Assembly (NCBI GenBank): GCA_037176885.1
Contig: JAWWNJ010000063.1
Coordinates: forward strand, 1,116,001 to 1,180,000
DNA: 64,000 bases
Direction of reading: 5' to 3'
From: Favolaschia claudopus
Taxonomy: Eukaryota > Basidiomycota > Agaricomycetes > Agaricales > Mycenaceae
Shown: piece by piece, positions 49,390 through 60,851 of the stretch
Layout of the letters: each line of letters starts with the position of its first letter
Numbering within the stretch: position 1 is the first letter of the stretch
Program-made: the position numbers and the translations under genes
The notes under the pieces: generated by a model
The model's database searches: none
Seen by the model: the letters and a program-made list of their open reading frames with translations, nothing else
What the model was told of the DNA's origin: nothing

Positions 49390-52300
49390 GGCTCATTCAT
49401 CATGCCTGTGGCTGGCTATGTCTCGGCTAGACATAGGCATTGATCCTGTTTGATCCCGTTAATTCCGCGTGTTCCGAACGCAACAATGATCGTATCATGA
49501 CACACGTTCTCATCTTTCTCATCGACGTCGACGATATGCCTCCCTCTGGATCCTCGGGGAAGAACTTCAAGAGAAAGAAGACACCTAAAAAGAGCAAATC
49601 CAGCCAACCCAAAGGGACTGATGAAGAAGGAAATGGCTGGGGCGGCAAACGATTCGGCGCGGGACGTCCACCCCGCAGCAGTGCAGTTCCGGCTGTAGCA
49701 GCGAAGAGAAGTGTCATTGGAACAGAGCCCCTTCGTGTGCCGGCGCGTTCTCGCCATTCCCGCGATCTCGAGTCAAGCCCTCAAACATACAATTCTTTTT
49801 TTGGACCTTACAACCACCATCAACCTGCTCCTCTCGGATCGGATTCGCATTCCCCTCCAGCCGCCGGTCCGTCTTCAAGCTTGTGGTCAAAAGTCGGTGC
49901 TTCGGGCGGATCTGCCTCTCAGTCAACGGCGAGAACAGCGCACGGTACGTTCCAACTAGATTTTTCCACGGTTCAACATTAATTCCGCAAACAGCCGTTT
50001 CTTCCCAGATCTCAGTGCCTGACTTCGCTGAGCTCAATGAGCAGCTCGATTATATAACCGAGCACGATGAGCACGGAGATATTGCTGTTGGCGACCAGCT
50101 CATTGATGAAAGTCTTGTAGATGAGGTTTTGGATGCTGTTGAAGCCAATATGACGCAGAAGGAGGCCGAATTAGAGGCATCAGAGGTCTCTCAAGACTCG
50201 GCGCTTCAATTGCAGTTCCGTGCTGTGCGTAAGCGGCTGCGGGCGGAGATCCAGAAATACGGGACTGTTTTGTGCTACAGGCGCGGCGATTTCTTTGACC
50301 GGCCTCCGCATCCGGTATTTTCCTTGCAACGCAGTCTCGATCCGAACCAATTGTACTGGCGCGATATATTTGTCTGGCTGCCGCACCTGCTCCCTGGAAG
50401 CCCTGATAGTTTCAAATGCACCTGTGGTAAGCCCTTGAAGCGAAATGGTACACTATAAATCTTTGTATCATTTTGTTTGTTTACACACAATTTTTCAAGG
50501 CTTCAACGATGATCCTATTGCGCGTCGCATTCGGGCTATGCCTGCCGACTTCTTCTTGCTTACAAGTCGCTTTCTCTGCAGCCCGCGACGTGCTGAGCCG
50601 GGATGCAATAAAAGCTTTCAAGGCACAGATCCTCATATTATCGAACAGCTGCCTCGATTTGTACAAAAAGCATTCCCTGGTATTTGTCTCGCAATAATAT
50701 TTCATTGCTTTGCAGCTTACAATTTACGGATTAGCCTATATTTCGGCTCGCGGAGCCATATCGAAACTCATGATGTGGCAGATGTTGAACACATTCTCGT
50801 CTCGGCTGGGACCAGCGAAGTTCTCTGAACTTGTCTCTGAGATCCAATACCGCACTCATGCCGAGACTGAGTTGATGTATCTGTCTGCGGCAAATTTTTA
50901 CCGTCAATATGGGGTGAAGCAATATTCCGCATTCAAAGATCCGCAACAATATGCTGGATCCGCACCTTCTGTATCGTACCTGAAGGCTTTATTCACGGAT
51001 CACACTGCAGCCCACCGCATTTATGCAGAGCGTGACATTGCTTCACTTCCGTTAACTATTGCGCGCGGTGATCATACTTTTGATGTGAGTCTTTGGTTTT
51101 ACTTCCTTCAGTCTATCTCGATTCTCATGCCAATTTCTATCAAGTTCCTCAAACACATGGGGGGTCTGAAGGGTGAACGAATTTTTTCCGCAGCCTATAC
51201 CATCATCAATGAATACGAGGAAGTTCGCGGCCATTCCCTAGTCCTCACGAAATCATTATCATTCGTTCAAGAGATGTTCGAAACTATACAGCAGGGGTTA
51301 AAGAATGCAAAGCATACCCCGACTCAAATTTTCTACACTGATTCACCTCAATGTAAGCCCACTTTCTTGATGCCTTTCGATATATTGATTGATATTCAGC
51401 GGAGCGCTCGTTCCATGAGTCTGTGAATGCTTCGCTGACCAATAACGTGCAGCCAGTCACCAAGTGGACTGACCTTCCGCGCTGGGAGCGTGCAGTTCAA
51501 ACAACTTCCACATTTTTTGCGGCCGATCCGGTACACATCGAGGATAAAGCTGCCGATGTGCTAGCAGATGCTTTGAATGGGATTTCTACTTCCCACCTTT
51601 ACCTCGTTGTTATCGGTATCCGTACCTCGAAGAGTGCAGATAAATCGTCATCTGTGGACATCATTCAGCTTCGAACCCGGAATGGTATCTATTGCTTCAA
51701 GGTATGTTATCTTATGATTTTATTCCGCGCTAAAGAGATTTCTAGGTTTCAGCTATAACTTCGAGGAGCGAAGTTCTGCCGTCACTCCGCGCAATTCTCA
51801 CCAACCCGTCTATCATCAAAATTGGTTGCGCAGTTCAGCAGGCCCTCCAGACAATTTCCGACTCCTTTGATTTACCCGAAATTCGAGAGACACTCAAGTG
51901 TCGAAACCCCCCTATTCTTGAATTGGCCAAGTATGCCAAATTGAAAGGAGTTCTCGATGACCCGTGTCCTTCGCTTCACGCACTTGCAGGGACTGTTCTT
52001 AAGCGCTTCTTTCCTTCATCCTCTCCATCCTTTTCCGCCACTCCAACTCCCCAGCAACTCGAGATTTTATTCTCTGAGGTTGAATGCGGATGGCAGATCT
52101 TTCTCTCGCTTCGCAATCGTGACTCGCTAGGGCTTCCACTGCTTCCTCTACAAGCCAGACGCGATGGCCAACTTGTAACTCTCATGCAGAGTTGCAAGGC
52201 TGTCGCCGAGGGTGTAATTGTAGGTGAACACGACGGTTTTCTTGACGCAGTCATGGACGACAACAAGAATACGAAACGAATCAATGTGTCGATAAGCCGT

Positions 52301-54869
52301 TCGCTCATCGTAATCACCAAGGTAATAATCATTCTCTCAATTCAATTATTTCAATGAACCTTATTTGACTACAGGTCCTGGTTCCTGGTGCGATTCACAC
52401 TCTGCACGGACAGACTATTGAATGGATTTTTAACCATGGAGCTCGTGCAGTTGTTACAACATCACAGCTTCATACGCGGGGTGCGATTGCACCAGTTGTA
52501 GTCAGTGCTGCTGCGCGTGCCTTCGCGGTTCCTGCTCCTGTAACCTCCTACGACGAGGATGCGGAGTTTATATTGACTCACGGCACGAATCCAAATTCAA
52601 TTGAATTTGAACATTGGTCCGTGGACGCAGCGTACACACCGGATGCAGACGACTCGGACGACGACGATTCCGATTCGGAGACGGAGGACGATCCTTATGG
52701 TCAGTTGGTCTCGGGACTTTTCGTAAGTTCTTTAATTCTCGTGTTTTTGGCTTGCCTAAAGAATCTCCAGGATGCGAGCGCAACACGAGACACTGACGCG
52801 ATGGATGTTGACGGGATTGATTGGAATATCGGTCAGAATAATCCTGTACGTCCCGGGCCACCCATCGGTAGAAGTCGAATTGAACTGACAGAGTGTTTCT
52901 TTGAAGGATGATGTTCCAACCAACGTCATTGTCGAAAATCTGGTTGGTGCCACAAACCTACTACGAAATTCGGAAACCCTCCCCTCGCGTGTCCTCGACG
53001 ATGTCTTCCATTTCATGGACAGACTTCTGCGTCTCCTGTCCAAGAAACACTCAGCATTTAAAGCTTTTGCTCATGATTTCAGCGAAGCGATTTTTATTCG
53101 GGACCGATCTGACGAAAAAGCAGTTCGTGCTGTTCTCGAGCAGCATGCAGTCAGTTGGGAATACGCAAAACGCGCCAAGTCAAAAGCTCTCAATCAACGA
53201 ATTCGTCGCTACATTCCCCGCCGCGACGTGTTGTTGAAGAGGGTAGAGAAACTGTTTACCGCTTACGGAGACATGGTTTGCTCGACGAAGAAGTCCCGTG
53301 GGGTGTTCTTTTCTGACGAAGCGAAAGAGATGGCCAGCCGGCTTCTCGACACGGTGCAGAAGGGTTATCTTTCCGACCCGCCCAATATTCCTCTCTATTA
53401 TTTGAAGGGAAAGGACAGGGATGGTTTGAATCTCTATCGTACCGTTCGCGGGACTAATTCAGTCGAGGGCGGCTTCCACATGACTGTTCGCCGAATTTTC
53501 GGCTCTCTGCGAGCTTCTCCAGAGCTGGCCGAATCTCTACTTCTCAATTGGATCCCGCGTCGTACGGAAGCGATGCGCGGTGTGTGCGGATGCAGCATGT
53601 CGCAAGCGACATGAATGCATGGGGAAGGGTGGGCAAAAATATTGCACATGCAATCACCCGCCGTTGAAAGGTCGGAAGGTTCGAATGACGGAAGACCAGA
53701 TCAAGAAGATTCACGCGAAAGAGGACGCTGCCGCGAATCCGTAGATGTTGAATAAATTGTTGTGTTGCTTCTTGAATCCAGTCCACTGTTGAACCGTCGA
53801 ATCAGTTGAAATACAAGACTATTAGCGGCACATGCAGCACGAGACGCGAATTCGCGTCTGTGGTACATGTGCGGCTAAGCCAACAATCTGTCAAGCACAG
53901 TGCATACTTCGTGGGCGAGTTATAGGGCAGCGTCGCATCTGCGGATATGTCGTACGAGGTGTGGGGAGGTGTTGCTGTACAGGGTCGGAATCATAGAGCC
54001 AACAATACAGTGCGACCAAGAGACTGAATCATCAGTAAGAGTTTGAATATATAAGTATTTTGACGCACCGGAGTCCTCTAGAAGAAGGTCCACCTGCTGA
54101 CTGAGCACTGAGGAGAACGAGCATCGAAGCGATGGGGCTGGAATATTGCTGGCTGGAATACATCGAACCCGGCGAGGATATCTTGATCTTGTTGAGCAAT
54201 GTTTGAGAATGACAACCGGTGCTGTTCGGCGATGCAAGTCGTCGTAGTGGGGGATAGATAAGGACCAGTCAAGCAATAGATTGCTGCAAAAGTGTCGGCG
54301 GGAAGCGTAGAGTACCCGGGTTCGCTATCGGAAGCCAGAGTGCATGATCCAGATTGGGATCGATTCAGCCGCATGATGTCGCCGAAGATTTAAAAGTCTT
54401 GTTGAGTTCCCAAGTTGGTTGCGACGAGAGAAAGCAGAAGAGAAGCATATATCTTGAAGTAGTACTTCTTAAGGGCATACACATCGCCGCCTGCTCGCAG
54501 GCACGCCGACAACAGAGGATGAAGGTGAGAGATGGATGGCAAGAGCTTGACAAGGTGTCGTAATACGGAAACTCCCGCGTTACGAAAGCTGACGAATCTT
54601 GAATTCCATTGGCTGGGTCCTATGTTTCTTTCGGGATTTAGCCCCGAGCGACATAGCCCATTTTCAAGTTGATTTACCGTAAATAGATAGCAAATCAAGA
54701 TGCCGAATTGTGTTCTGTTAAAGCTACGGCGGTTTTGAGCAGCGGAAATTACAGGGGAGTGGTCTTGAATGATGTCCGAATGTCTCTCTTTTTTCTCTTC
54801 TTCTCTTTCTTTTTTGGCAACTTGAAAACTTGATTATTTCTCCGTAGCCACAGACATAGGACATAAGCC
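49390..54869 (+). mobile_element. Transposon copy 5, internally deleted (5480 bp)
   Basis: Carries exactly the same deletion join (53564/53565) and the same GCTGTT variant as copy 3, so the two descend from one deleted copy. Its right end (54846-54869) is followed by the full AGGAAACG. Confidence 0.9.
49536..53614 (+). CDS. C-terminally truncated transposase-like protein of copy 5
   Basis: Same reading as copy 3 (offset 25344 from copy 1), stopping at 53614 after the frame-shifted tail CGCSMSQAT, about 1202 residues. No further break is visible in the exons before the deletion. Being the last unit, its 3' noncoding region runs into unique DNA. Confidence 0.7.
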
Positions 54870-54877
54870 AGGAAACG
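54870..54877. repeat. Right target-site duplication AGGAAACG
   Basis: Follows the AAGCC end of copy 5 and matches 24038-24045 exactly. Confidence 0.8.
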
Positions 54878-55783
54878 GCCTCTCATGGATAACAAGCATC
54901 CAGTACCAAGTGATAATGAAGTTGCCGAGTGTACGTGATCCCGTAAAATAGATAGGTATCGCGTCATCCCTAGAGTTGGAGACGCGGTACGACGTTGAGT
55001 TCAACCTCAGGGCGGGATTTCATGTCGAGTGACCTGCATCAAGTCAATATCGACGAGTTTTTGTCTTACTCTGAAAAAAGTCTGAGACAAAACGAGATAG
55101 ACTGAACTACGGATCAGATGCCGACAGTGATGGACCGACACTGAGACAGAAAAGTGAGAGAACATTGGAAGGACATGACGCCCGACTGGGACGAAGGGAA
55201 GATACGGTCTCGGCGGACCCCACACTTCAGCCAGACTGCATGCATGCAAGGGCTGGTTTCAAATACCATCCGAGTCGCTCGCGACCGCAATCGACGGATA
55301 AGTACTGGCCCCGACCCGCAATCAAGTCCGTCGGTCCATTTTTTTCGACCCTGAACTGCGCCATAGTCGGAAGCAAGGAATTGGTACGAAAACTTGCAAT
55401 TATTGGCAAGTGAAACCAAGACGATCAGGAGACGTGTTGTTACGCGGCGCGTCGTTTTTTTGTATGTGAGACATGCTTTTGTACATGAGACATTCATATT
55501 GATGTGGGACTGGATACGCGACAATGAGGCAGACGAGGAGAGAGCAGGAGAGAGCCAGGTAATTGGTGTTGAGATAGACTAAAGTAGCTTTAAGCTATAG
55601 GCGGCTGCTGGCAGCTGAGGAAGGGAGATGATGGACGTGATAAAAAGAGAAAGGTAACGAAAACTGATGAGACATTTTGCAAAAAACGTATGATCTGATT
55701 TTTAGCCGGGATGGGGCGACTGCGTTTCGAATATAAGTCCAATTCAATCTTGCTCTCCACTTCCATCTTCTCCCCAGACCACC
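54878..55783 (+). other. Upstream region of HMG-CoA synthase
   Basis: About 0.9 kb with no recognised gene. Frames of up to 136 codons (minus, 55114-55524) lack motifs. CT-rich sequence directly before the ATG at 55784 is typical of fungal promoters of strongly expressed genes. I cannot point to a specific sterol-response element. Confidence 0.4.
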
Positions 55784-57477
55784 ATGACCATCCCCATGAA
55801 CTCCTCCTCCACCTACGACGCACCCCGTCCCAAGGACGTCGGTATCCTCGCTATGGAGACCTACTTCCCTCTCCGCGTGTGTCTTCATTTTTTTTTCTTG
55901 TGGTTGCGCGGTCTTGAGACAGAAGTATAGTGCATTTCTGAAGCCGACCTCGAAGAGTATGACGGTGTGTCCAAGGGCAAATACACCATTGGTCTCGGCC
56001 AGGAATACATGGCATGGCCTGATGACCGGGAAGACATCAATTCTTTCGCCCTCAACGGTCCGTATTGTCTCTCACGAGCTGCCCGTTAATCTTAACCAAC
56101 TCAACAGCCGTCTCTGGCCTCCTTGAAAAATACAACATTGACCCCAAGTCCATTGGTCGCATCGATGTTGGCACCGAAACTATCATCGACAAGTCAAAAT
56201 CCGTCAAGACCACCCTGATGAGCCTTTTCGCCGAGTCTGGCAACTTCGATATTGAAGGTATCGACTCCAAGAACGCGTGCTACGGCTCCACCGCTGCTCT
56301 ATATAACGCCATCAACTGGGTCGAGTCTAGCTCTTGGGACGGCCGCAATGCTATTGTTGTTGCCGGAGATATCGCTGTCTATGCCAAGGGTGCCGCGCGT
56401 CCCGCTGGAGGTGCTGGTGCATGCGCTATGCTCATCGGCCCCAATGCCCCCGTTGTCTTCGAATGTAAGTATATTTCTTCGCATCCCCACTTTCTTGTCC
56501 GACCCGGTGTCGTTCCTTGATCTTGAAAACCAGAACACTGACGTTTTGAGACTAGCTATCCACGGCACATACATGGCCGACACCTACGACTTCTACAAGC
56601 CCAACCTGTCTTCCGAATACCCGGAAGTCGACGGCCCCGTCTCTGTCGTAACCTACATCCAAGCCCTGGACGAAGCCTACAAGGTCTACAAAGCCAAAGC
56701 CGCCAAGGCTGCCAAGAAAGCCGCCCACCTCAACGGCAACGGCCATGCCAACGGCGACGCTGCCCCCACCCCCTCCTTCTCCCTCGACGATGTCGACTAC
56801 GCCCTCTTCCACAGCCCCTACGGCAAACAAGCCGTCAAGGGCCACGCCCGCATGCTCTTCAACGACTTCCTCTCCTCCCCCTCCTCCCCGCACTTCGCCG
56901 CCATCCCCGAAGGCCGACCGCACCACCTTCCTCTCCCACACACCCAAAGCCTCCCTCACCGACAAGAACGTCGAAAAGACTTTCATCACCGCGGGTAAGA
57001 AGAGCTTCGCCACGAAGGTCGACCCCGCGATGGCGTGCTCGAAGCGACTGGGTAATATGTACACTGCGTCGCTTTATGGGTGTCTCGCGAGTCTGCTGTC
57101 GACGGTGCCGAGTGCGGAGCTGCAGGGCAAGCGCGCTAGTTTGTTTGCATTTGGTAGTGGGTGCGCGGGCAGCTTCTGGACTTTGAAGGTCAAGGGCGAC
57201 ACGACGGAGATTGCGCAGAAGATGGATTTGCTGAATCGGTTGAAGAAGATGAAGGTGGTGCCGTGTCAGGAGTTTGTGGATGCCTTGGAGGTGCGTTTCT
57301 TTCTCTATCTTCAATGATAAAGATTTTGACAAGTGAGTACAGCTGCGCGAGAAGAACCACAACGCAGTGAACTTCACACCGGAGGGCTCCATCGACAACA
57401 TCTGGCCAGGCGCGTACTACCTCGACCGCGTTGACGAGAAGTACAGGCGGAAATACGTCAAGGCTCCCTCGAAGTAA
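55784..57477 (+). CDS. Hydroxymethylglutaryl-CoA synthase, with one apparent frame discontinuity
   Basis: Condenses acetyl-CoA with acetoacetyl-CoA to HMG-CoA, an early step of the mevalonate/ergosterol pathway. Predicted exons: 55784-55876, 55931-56057, 56108-56464, 56556-57290, 57343-57477. Motifs in order: [44 protein letters not shown] (catalytic Glu), [15 protein letters not shown] (catalytic Cys), [34 protein letters not shown] (catalytic His), [29 protein letters not shown] and [20 protein letters not shown] Lys/Ala and Asn/Gly-rich insert lies before the His block. Within exon 4 the frame jumps between HFAAIP and KADRTTF, around 56903-56912, with no GT..AG intron that would keep the conserved block. 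One extra C in the CCCC run at 56905-56908 would explain it. This is either a sequencing error or a damaged gene. Confidence 0.9.
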
Positions 57478-58020
57478 TTTTTCTTGCTTATCTGGGTGTC
57501 TTCGATACGTTGCGGTGTAAAACGTGGTGCGGTCGGTGCGGGTGGTAACATTGCTGAGCTGCACATTGGATTTTGCGCTGGCAATATCTCCACGGCGCGT
57601 TCGCTAGATCTAGTAGAGCTGACGATACACATTTATTTAGAGTTCAATGTAACAGCTAGTAATTACCTACAATATGCAATGTAGACTGCATGCATCGAGG
57701 ATACTGCACGAGTGTGGTCGAGAGGTTCGCTCGCATATCAGCCACGAATTTTGCGCGAGTTTACACGCAAAGGGGCCTGGTCCCAATTCTGCCCAAGGCC
57801 AGTCGGCCCGGGCGCTTGCCGACTCGTGTATTGATGTTTATCTGTTGGCCGCTGCCAACTCTTCCCAACCTTCGGCTTTCTCCCTCCCTCGCGGCGCTCA
57901 TGAACGCTCCCGAGTCAACAACGGCGTGCTCATTGCCAAGAAACTACAAGATACAACAGGCGTAAAACAAGCACACAGACCGAGTTTGCCACTTGCAACT
58001 CACAAGCAACTGCTGGGTCA
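57478..58020. other. Spacer between convergent genes
   Basis: About 0.54 kb of 3' flank of HMG-CoA synthase and the first bZIP gene. A 192-codon plus-strand frame at 57674-58252 runs into the antisense of the bZIP gene and has no motif, so I do not call it. Confidence 0.45.
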
Positions 58021-59157
58021 TTATGAATCCATGCACTCGGACGACAAACGAATCCCATACTCGCGCAATAACGCATCCATCATCTTACATCTCTCTTTCC
58101 ACTTCAACACCTCTTGCGTCAGCATTTCTTTCTTCTCTTCCAGTTGGCGTTCATATCTTTTTCTGCGCTCTCGAGACTCCGCTTGCGCGAATTTGTTCTT
58201 CTCGCGTCTCTTCAGAAGCTTCAGCTTCTCTCCATCATCAAGTATAGGATAGAAGTCATCCGCCTCGCTCTCTTTCTTGACAACAACGGTTTCCATCTCC
58301 TCGACGACGCTCCGCTTTTGTTTCTTGTAAAAAGGCTCGCGATCTCTGTGCGTGCGTGCGGATCTATCAGGGGTTCGCGTGGGCGGAGGTGGGATGACGC
58401 CTCGGCCACGGTCCATCTCCTTCCTGGCCTTGGCCACGGACTCAATCGCGGCGTCCATAGAGAAAACGCCAGGGGGGTGCTGGCCGAACATGGATGACTG
58501 GTCATCGGGGTGGACTATAGCCGCGTCATCGCCCATGTCGACCTCGTGCTGAGGCAGGAGGGGAGTGAGGAGGAGAGGCGTCTCTGCGGGGCTCAGAGTC
58601 GCGCATTCCGACAGTGGAGTACCGGGATAGTACGATGGGTGAGCGGAGTACATGGTAATCTGTCCATCGTCGCTGTCGCGCCAATCCTGATGCTGGGACG
58701 CGCCTGCGGAGTCGACCCATCTGCTCCCATTGCGGCCGCTGTTGCTCAATGGACGAGTAGTTGGTTCGGCACTATATCCATGGTACAAGGGCTGCGGCTG
58801 CGAGTTACAATGATCAAAACTGGTGACTGGTCGCTGTGCGGTCCAGTGGTTGGTGTGATCATTCAAGGGAACTGCGCAGGCGGGACTCCATTGCACATTA
58901 AGTGCCAGACTACTCGAGGCGATGGGTGGATATGAAGGGATGGGAGACAGGTGAGTCTGAAAAGTGGACTCATGATTTGGGAAGGCTGACATCGGGTAGG
59001 TGTACCCTGACGATGTTGCTGCGGTACCGGACGACGACGACGACGCCACCGCTGGCCCGTTGAAGTAGTAAGGATATTGCGCTTCCATACTTGAGATGTT
59101 ATACTGGTGCGAGCCACGCGTTCCAGTTGCTCTGGCTTTGGTGAAAAGTGCACTCAC
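58021..59157 (-). CDS. bZIP transcription factor
   Basis: Nuclear DNA-binding protein, 378 residues from the ATG at 59157; an in-frame ATG at 59088 (MEAQYPYYFNG) is an equally good start. The long N-terminal part is Ser/Pro/Tyr-rich and probably an activation region. A basic patch KKQKRS lies near residue 275. The bZIP lies at the extreme C-terminus: LLKRREKNKFAQAESRERRK, with the N-x7-R signature at about 321-329. A Leu/Met heptad region (EEKKEMLTQEVLKWKER) continues to MMDALLREYGIRL. The zipper is short, about four heptads, so heterodimerisation is possible. Single exon, no break. It is divergent from the bZIP gene at 60217. The target genes are unknown. Confidence 0.85.
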   Translation of the reverse strand: MSALFTKARATGTRGSHQYNISSMEAQYPYYFNGPAVASSSSSGTAATSSGYTYPMSAFPNHESTFQTHLSPIPSYPPIASSSLALNVQWSPACAVPLNDHTNHWTAQRPVTSFDHCNSQPQPLYHGYSAEPTTRPLSNSGRNGSRWVDSAGASQHQDWRDSDDGQITMYSAHPSYYPGTPLSECATLSPAETPLLLTPLLPQHEVDMGDDAAIVHPDDQSSMFGQHPPGVFSMDAAIESVAKARKEMDRGRGVIPPPPTRTPDRSARTHRDREPFYKKQKRSVVEEMETVVVKKESEADDFYPILDDGEKLKLLKRREKNKFAQAESRERRKRYERQLEEKKEMLTQEVLKWKERCKMMDALLREYGIRLSSECMDS

Positions 59158-60216
59158 AAGTTAATTCTCAGATTGTGTGTGGAGTAGTGGGTCAAGAAAC
59201 GCGTCTGCGCAATTGTGTGTACACGTCTGCGATTTTAAAGGATCCATTGTGCACAGCCACCCAAGTACCAAATCCTTCAAGTTGTGCTGTTGAACACGTA
59301 ACTCATTAGAAGCCTTTAGAAGCTTGCGGCGGCGATCCTTTCGATGCTTGAGAACAAGCGCAGCTTCCAGCGCTTTTGTCGTTCCCCTTTTGGCCCAGGC
59401 CTTCCAAAACTAGCTGTCTACACCCACAATTGTGGGGTCAAGCAGGTGTGGGCGCAATCTCAGACTTCTTCAGGTGGCCTTCGTCTCCCGAGTCAGTGTA
59501 TTCGCACGCATCCGCGCGGTCCCCTATAATGGAAGCTTAATACCTTTGACGCCGCGGTGATGAGGCCATCTGCGTCTACCGCCCAATTCGACTTGCTGCG
59601 TTATTCCGCTTCTCGCTGGCAATGGAGATGCTTTCTCTTCGGAATATCCATCTCCTCCGTGCACTGTCTGCGGTCTGGCAATCTATCACACAAGGCAAGG
59701 AATACCTAAATGCAAGCGCCCGCTGCTGCTGTCGCTTCCGGTCCACCACTTTCACCAGCGACTGGCAATGGGATAGCATTCGGAAATGCGCACTTAATGA
59801 AAGACGGGCACCAGGTTCACTGCAGACAAGCAATCCATCATCCAACCATCGTTTTCTGATGTGAAATTTGATGCGACCCGTGCCGGTGAAGATAGCCCCC
59901 GACTCCGACCTTGACGATACCCAGATTGTCGCTGCGCGGCGGCGCTGGCTGGGGCTGTGTCACCAATGACTCACAGCCGCCGTCACTGGCTTCTCATCTT
60001 TCACCACGAAGGACGTTTTCAAAGCCTTCGCAACGACCAAGATCTTGTTCGCTGGCCGCCGAGCCGAACGGCAAGGCTGTGCGATAGCCACCGCCGATCT
60101 TTCAGTCACTTACCGTGGTTATAGTATAAGTTTAACGCGCATTTGCTCTAGCCGAACGTCTACCTCTACTAGAGATACCCTAGTACGCGTCGATCTTACC
60201 CTCCCTCGCACATCTC
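59158..60216. other. Shared upstream region of the divergent bZIP pair
   Basis: About 1.06 kb with only short frames (up to 89 codons) lacking motifs. It should carry the promoters of both bZIP genes. Short upstream frames before the Gcn4-like gene (for example 60045-60275, which overlaps its start) could act as uORFs, as in GCN4/cpc-1. That is inference only. Confidence 0.4.
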
Positions 60217-60851
60217 ATGGAACCCATCACGAACGATATGAACATGTGGACATTCAGCCCCAACACCGACATTAACATGCCCAGCTCCTTTGACTCACAA
60301 AACGCAGAGGCGTATATCGACGACGAATCGCAATTTGTTACCCTTCCCCTCCCCGACTCTGGCAGCCCTATTGCTCCGCTTACGGGCTCTTCCAGCGAAG
60401 CTTCTCCCTATGCGCCTCATAACATTCCCCTCCCCGACGACGCTGCGCCCTTTGGCCATGGGTATCCCATCCCCAGCACGCCTACGTCATCCCGCGACGG
60501 CGCAGGAGCCACGACCGCACCCCCACTGCGCACGCGGGAGGATTCCACTACACGCACAATAACGACCCCAACGCAATGATTCACGCGCATATGGACGCCG
60601 CTGCGCGTCGGCGGCGGAAAAACACGCTTGCGGCGCGGAAGACGCGGCAGCGCAAGGCGGAGTATATCCTCAGTTTGGAGGAGACGGTCCGTGTTTTGGA
60701 GGGGGAGGTGACGGTGTGGCGGGAGAGGGCGTTGGTGGCGAGGGAGTTGTTGAGGGCGAGGGGGTTTGATTTTGATTTTGGCTCGGAATCCGAGTATGAT
60801 TATGATGCTTTGGGCGGGCATGGGCATGGGCACGGTGGGGACGCCCCTTGA
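60217..60851 (+). CDS. Gcn4-like bZIP transcription factor, gene model needs a frame change
   Basis: The C-terminal 91-codon frame (60576-60851) has a clear Gcn4/CPC1-type bZIP: RRRRKNTLAARKTRQRKAEY (N-x7-R present), then SLEETVRVLEGEVTVWRERA with Leu/Val heptads. The upstream frame from the ATG at 60217 (MEPITNDMNMW) is acidic and Ser/Pro-rich, as expected for an activation domain, and stops at 60579. It is one frame off from the bZIP. No GT..AG intron of normal size joins them neatly. A one-base error in the C-rich stretch at about 60515-60530 would place GGFHYTHNNDPNAM directly before the basic region. Alternatively a small protein starts at the ATG at 60576. Gcn4-type factors control amino-acid biosynthesis; that role is inferred from the basic region alone. 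Confidence 0.65.

Larger units (their letters stand above)
24046..54869 (+). repeat. Head-to-tail array of five copies of one DNA transposon
   Basis: The same sequence starts at 24046, 30664, 37286, 42772 and 49390, all on the plus strand, with start-to-start distances of 6618, 6622, 5486 and 6618 bp. The copies are almost identical in exons, introns and noncoding ends. I find four informative substitutions that group the copies, one shared 1132-bp deletion (copies 3 and 5) with one base change beside it, and an indel cluster private to copy 2. Neighbouring copies are separated by GAAACG, and only the outer ends carry the full AGGAAACG. Near identity implies very recent amplification. Copy number could be wrong if the assembly collapsed or expanded the repeat. 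Confidence 0.95.

Noticed and set aside
24046..54869. CRISPR, rDNA or satellite interpretation of the large tandem array
   Set aside because: Units are 5.5-6.6 kb with one spliced gene and inverted terminal ends; there are no short repeats with spacers and no rRNA sequence.
57674..58252. 192-codon plus-strand frame
   Set aside because: Its 3' half is the antisense of the bZIP coding region; no motif.
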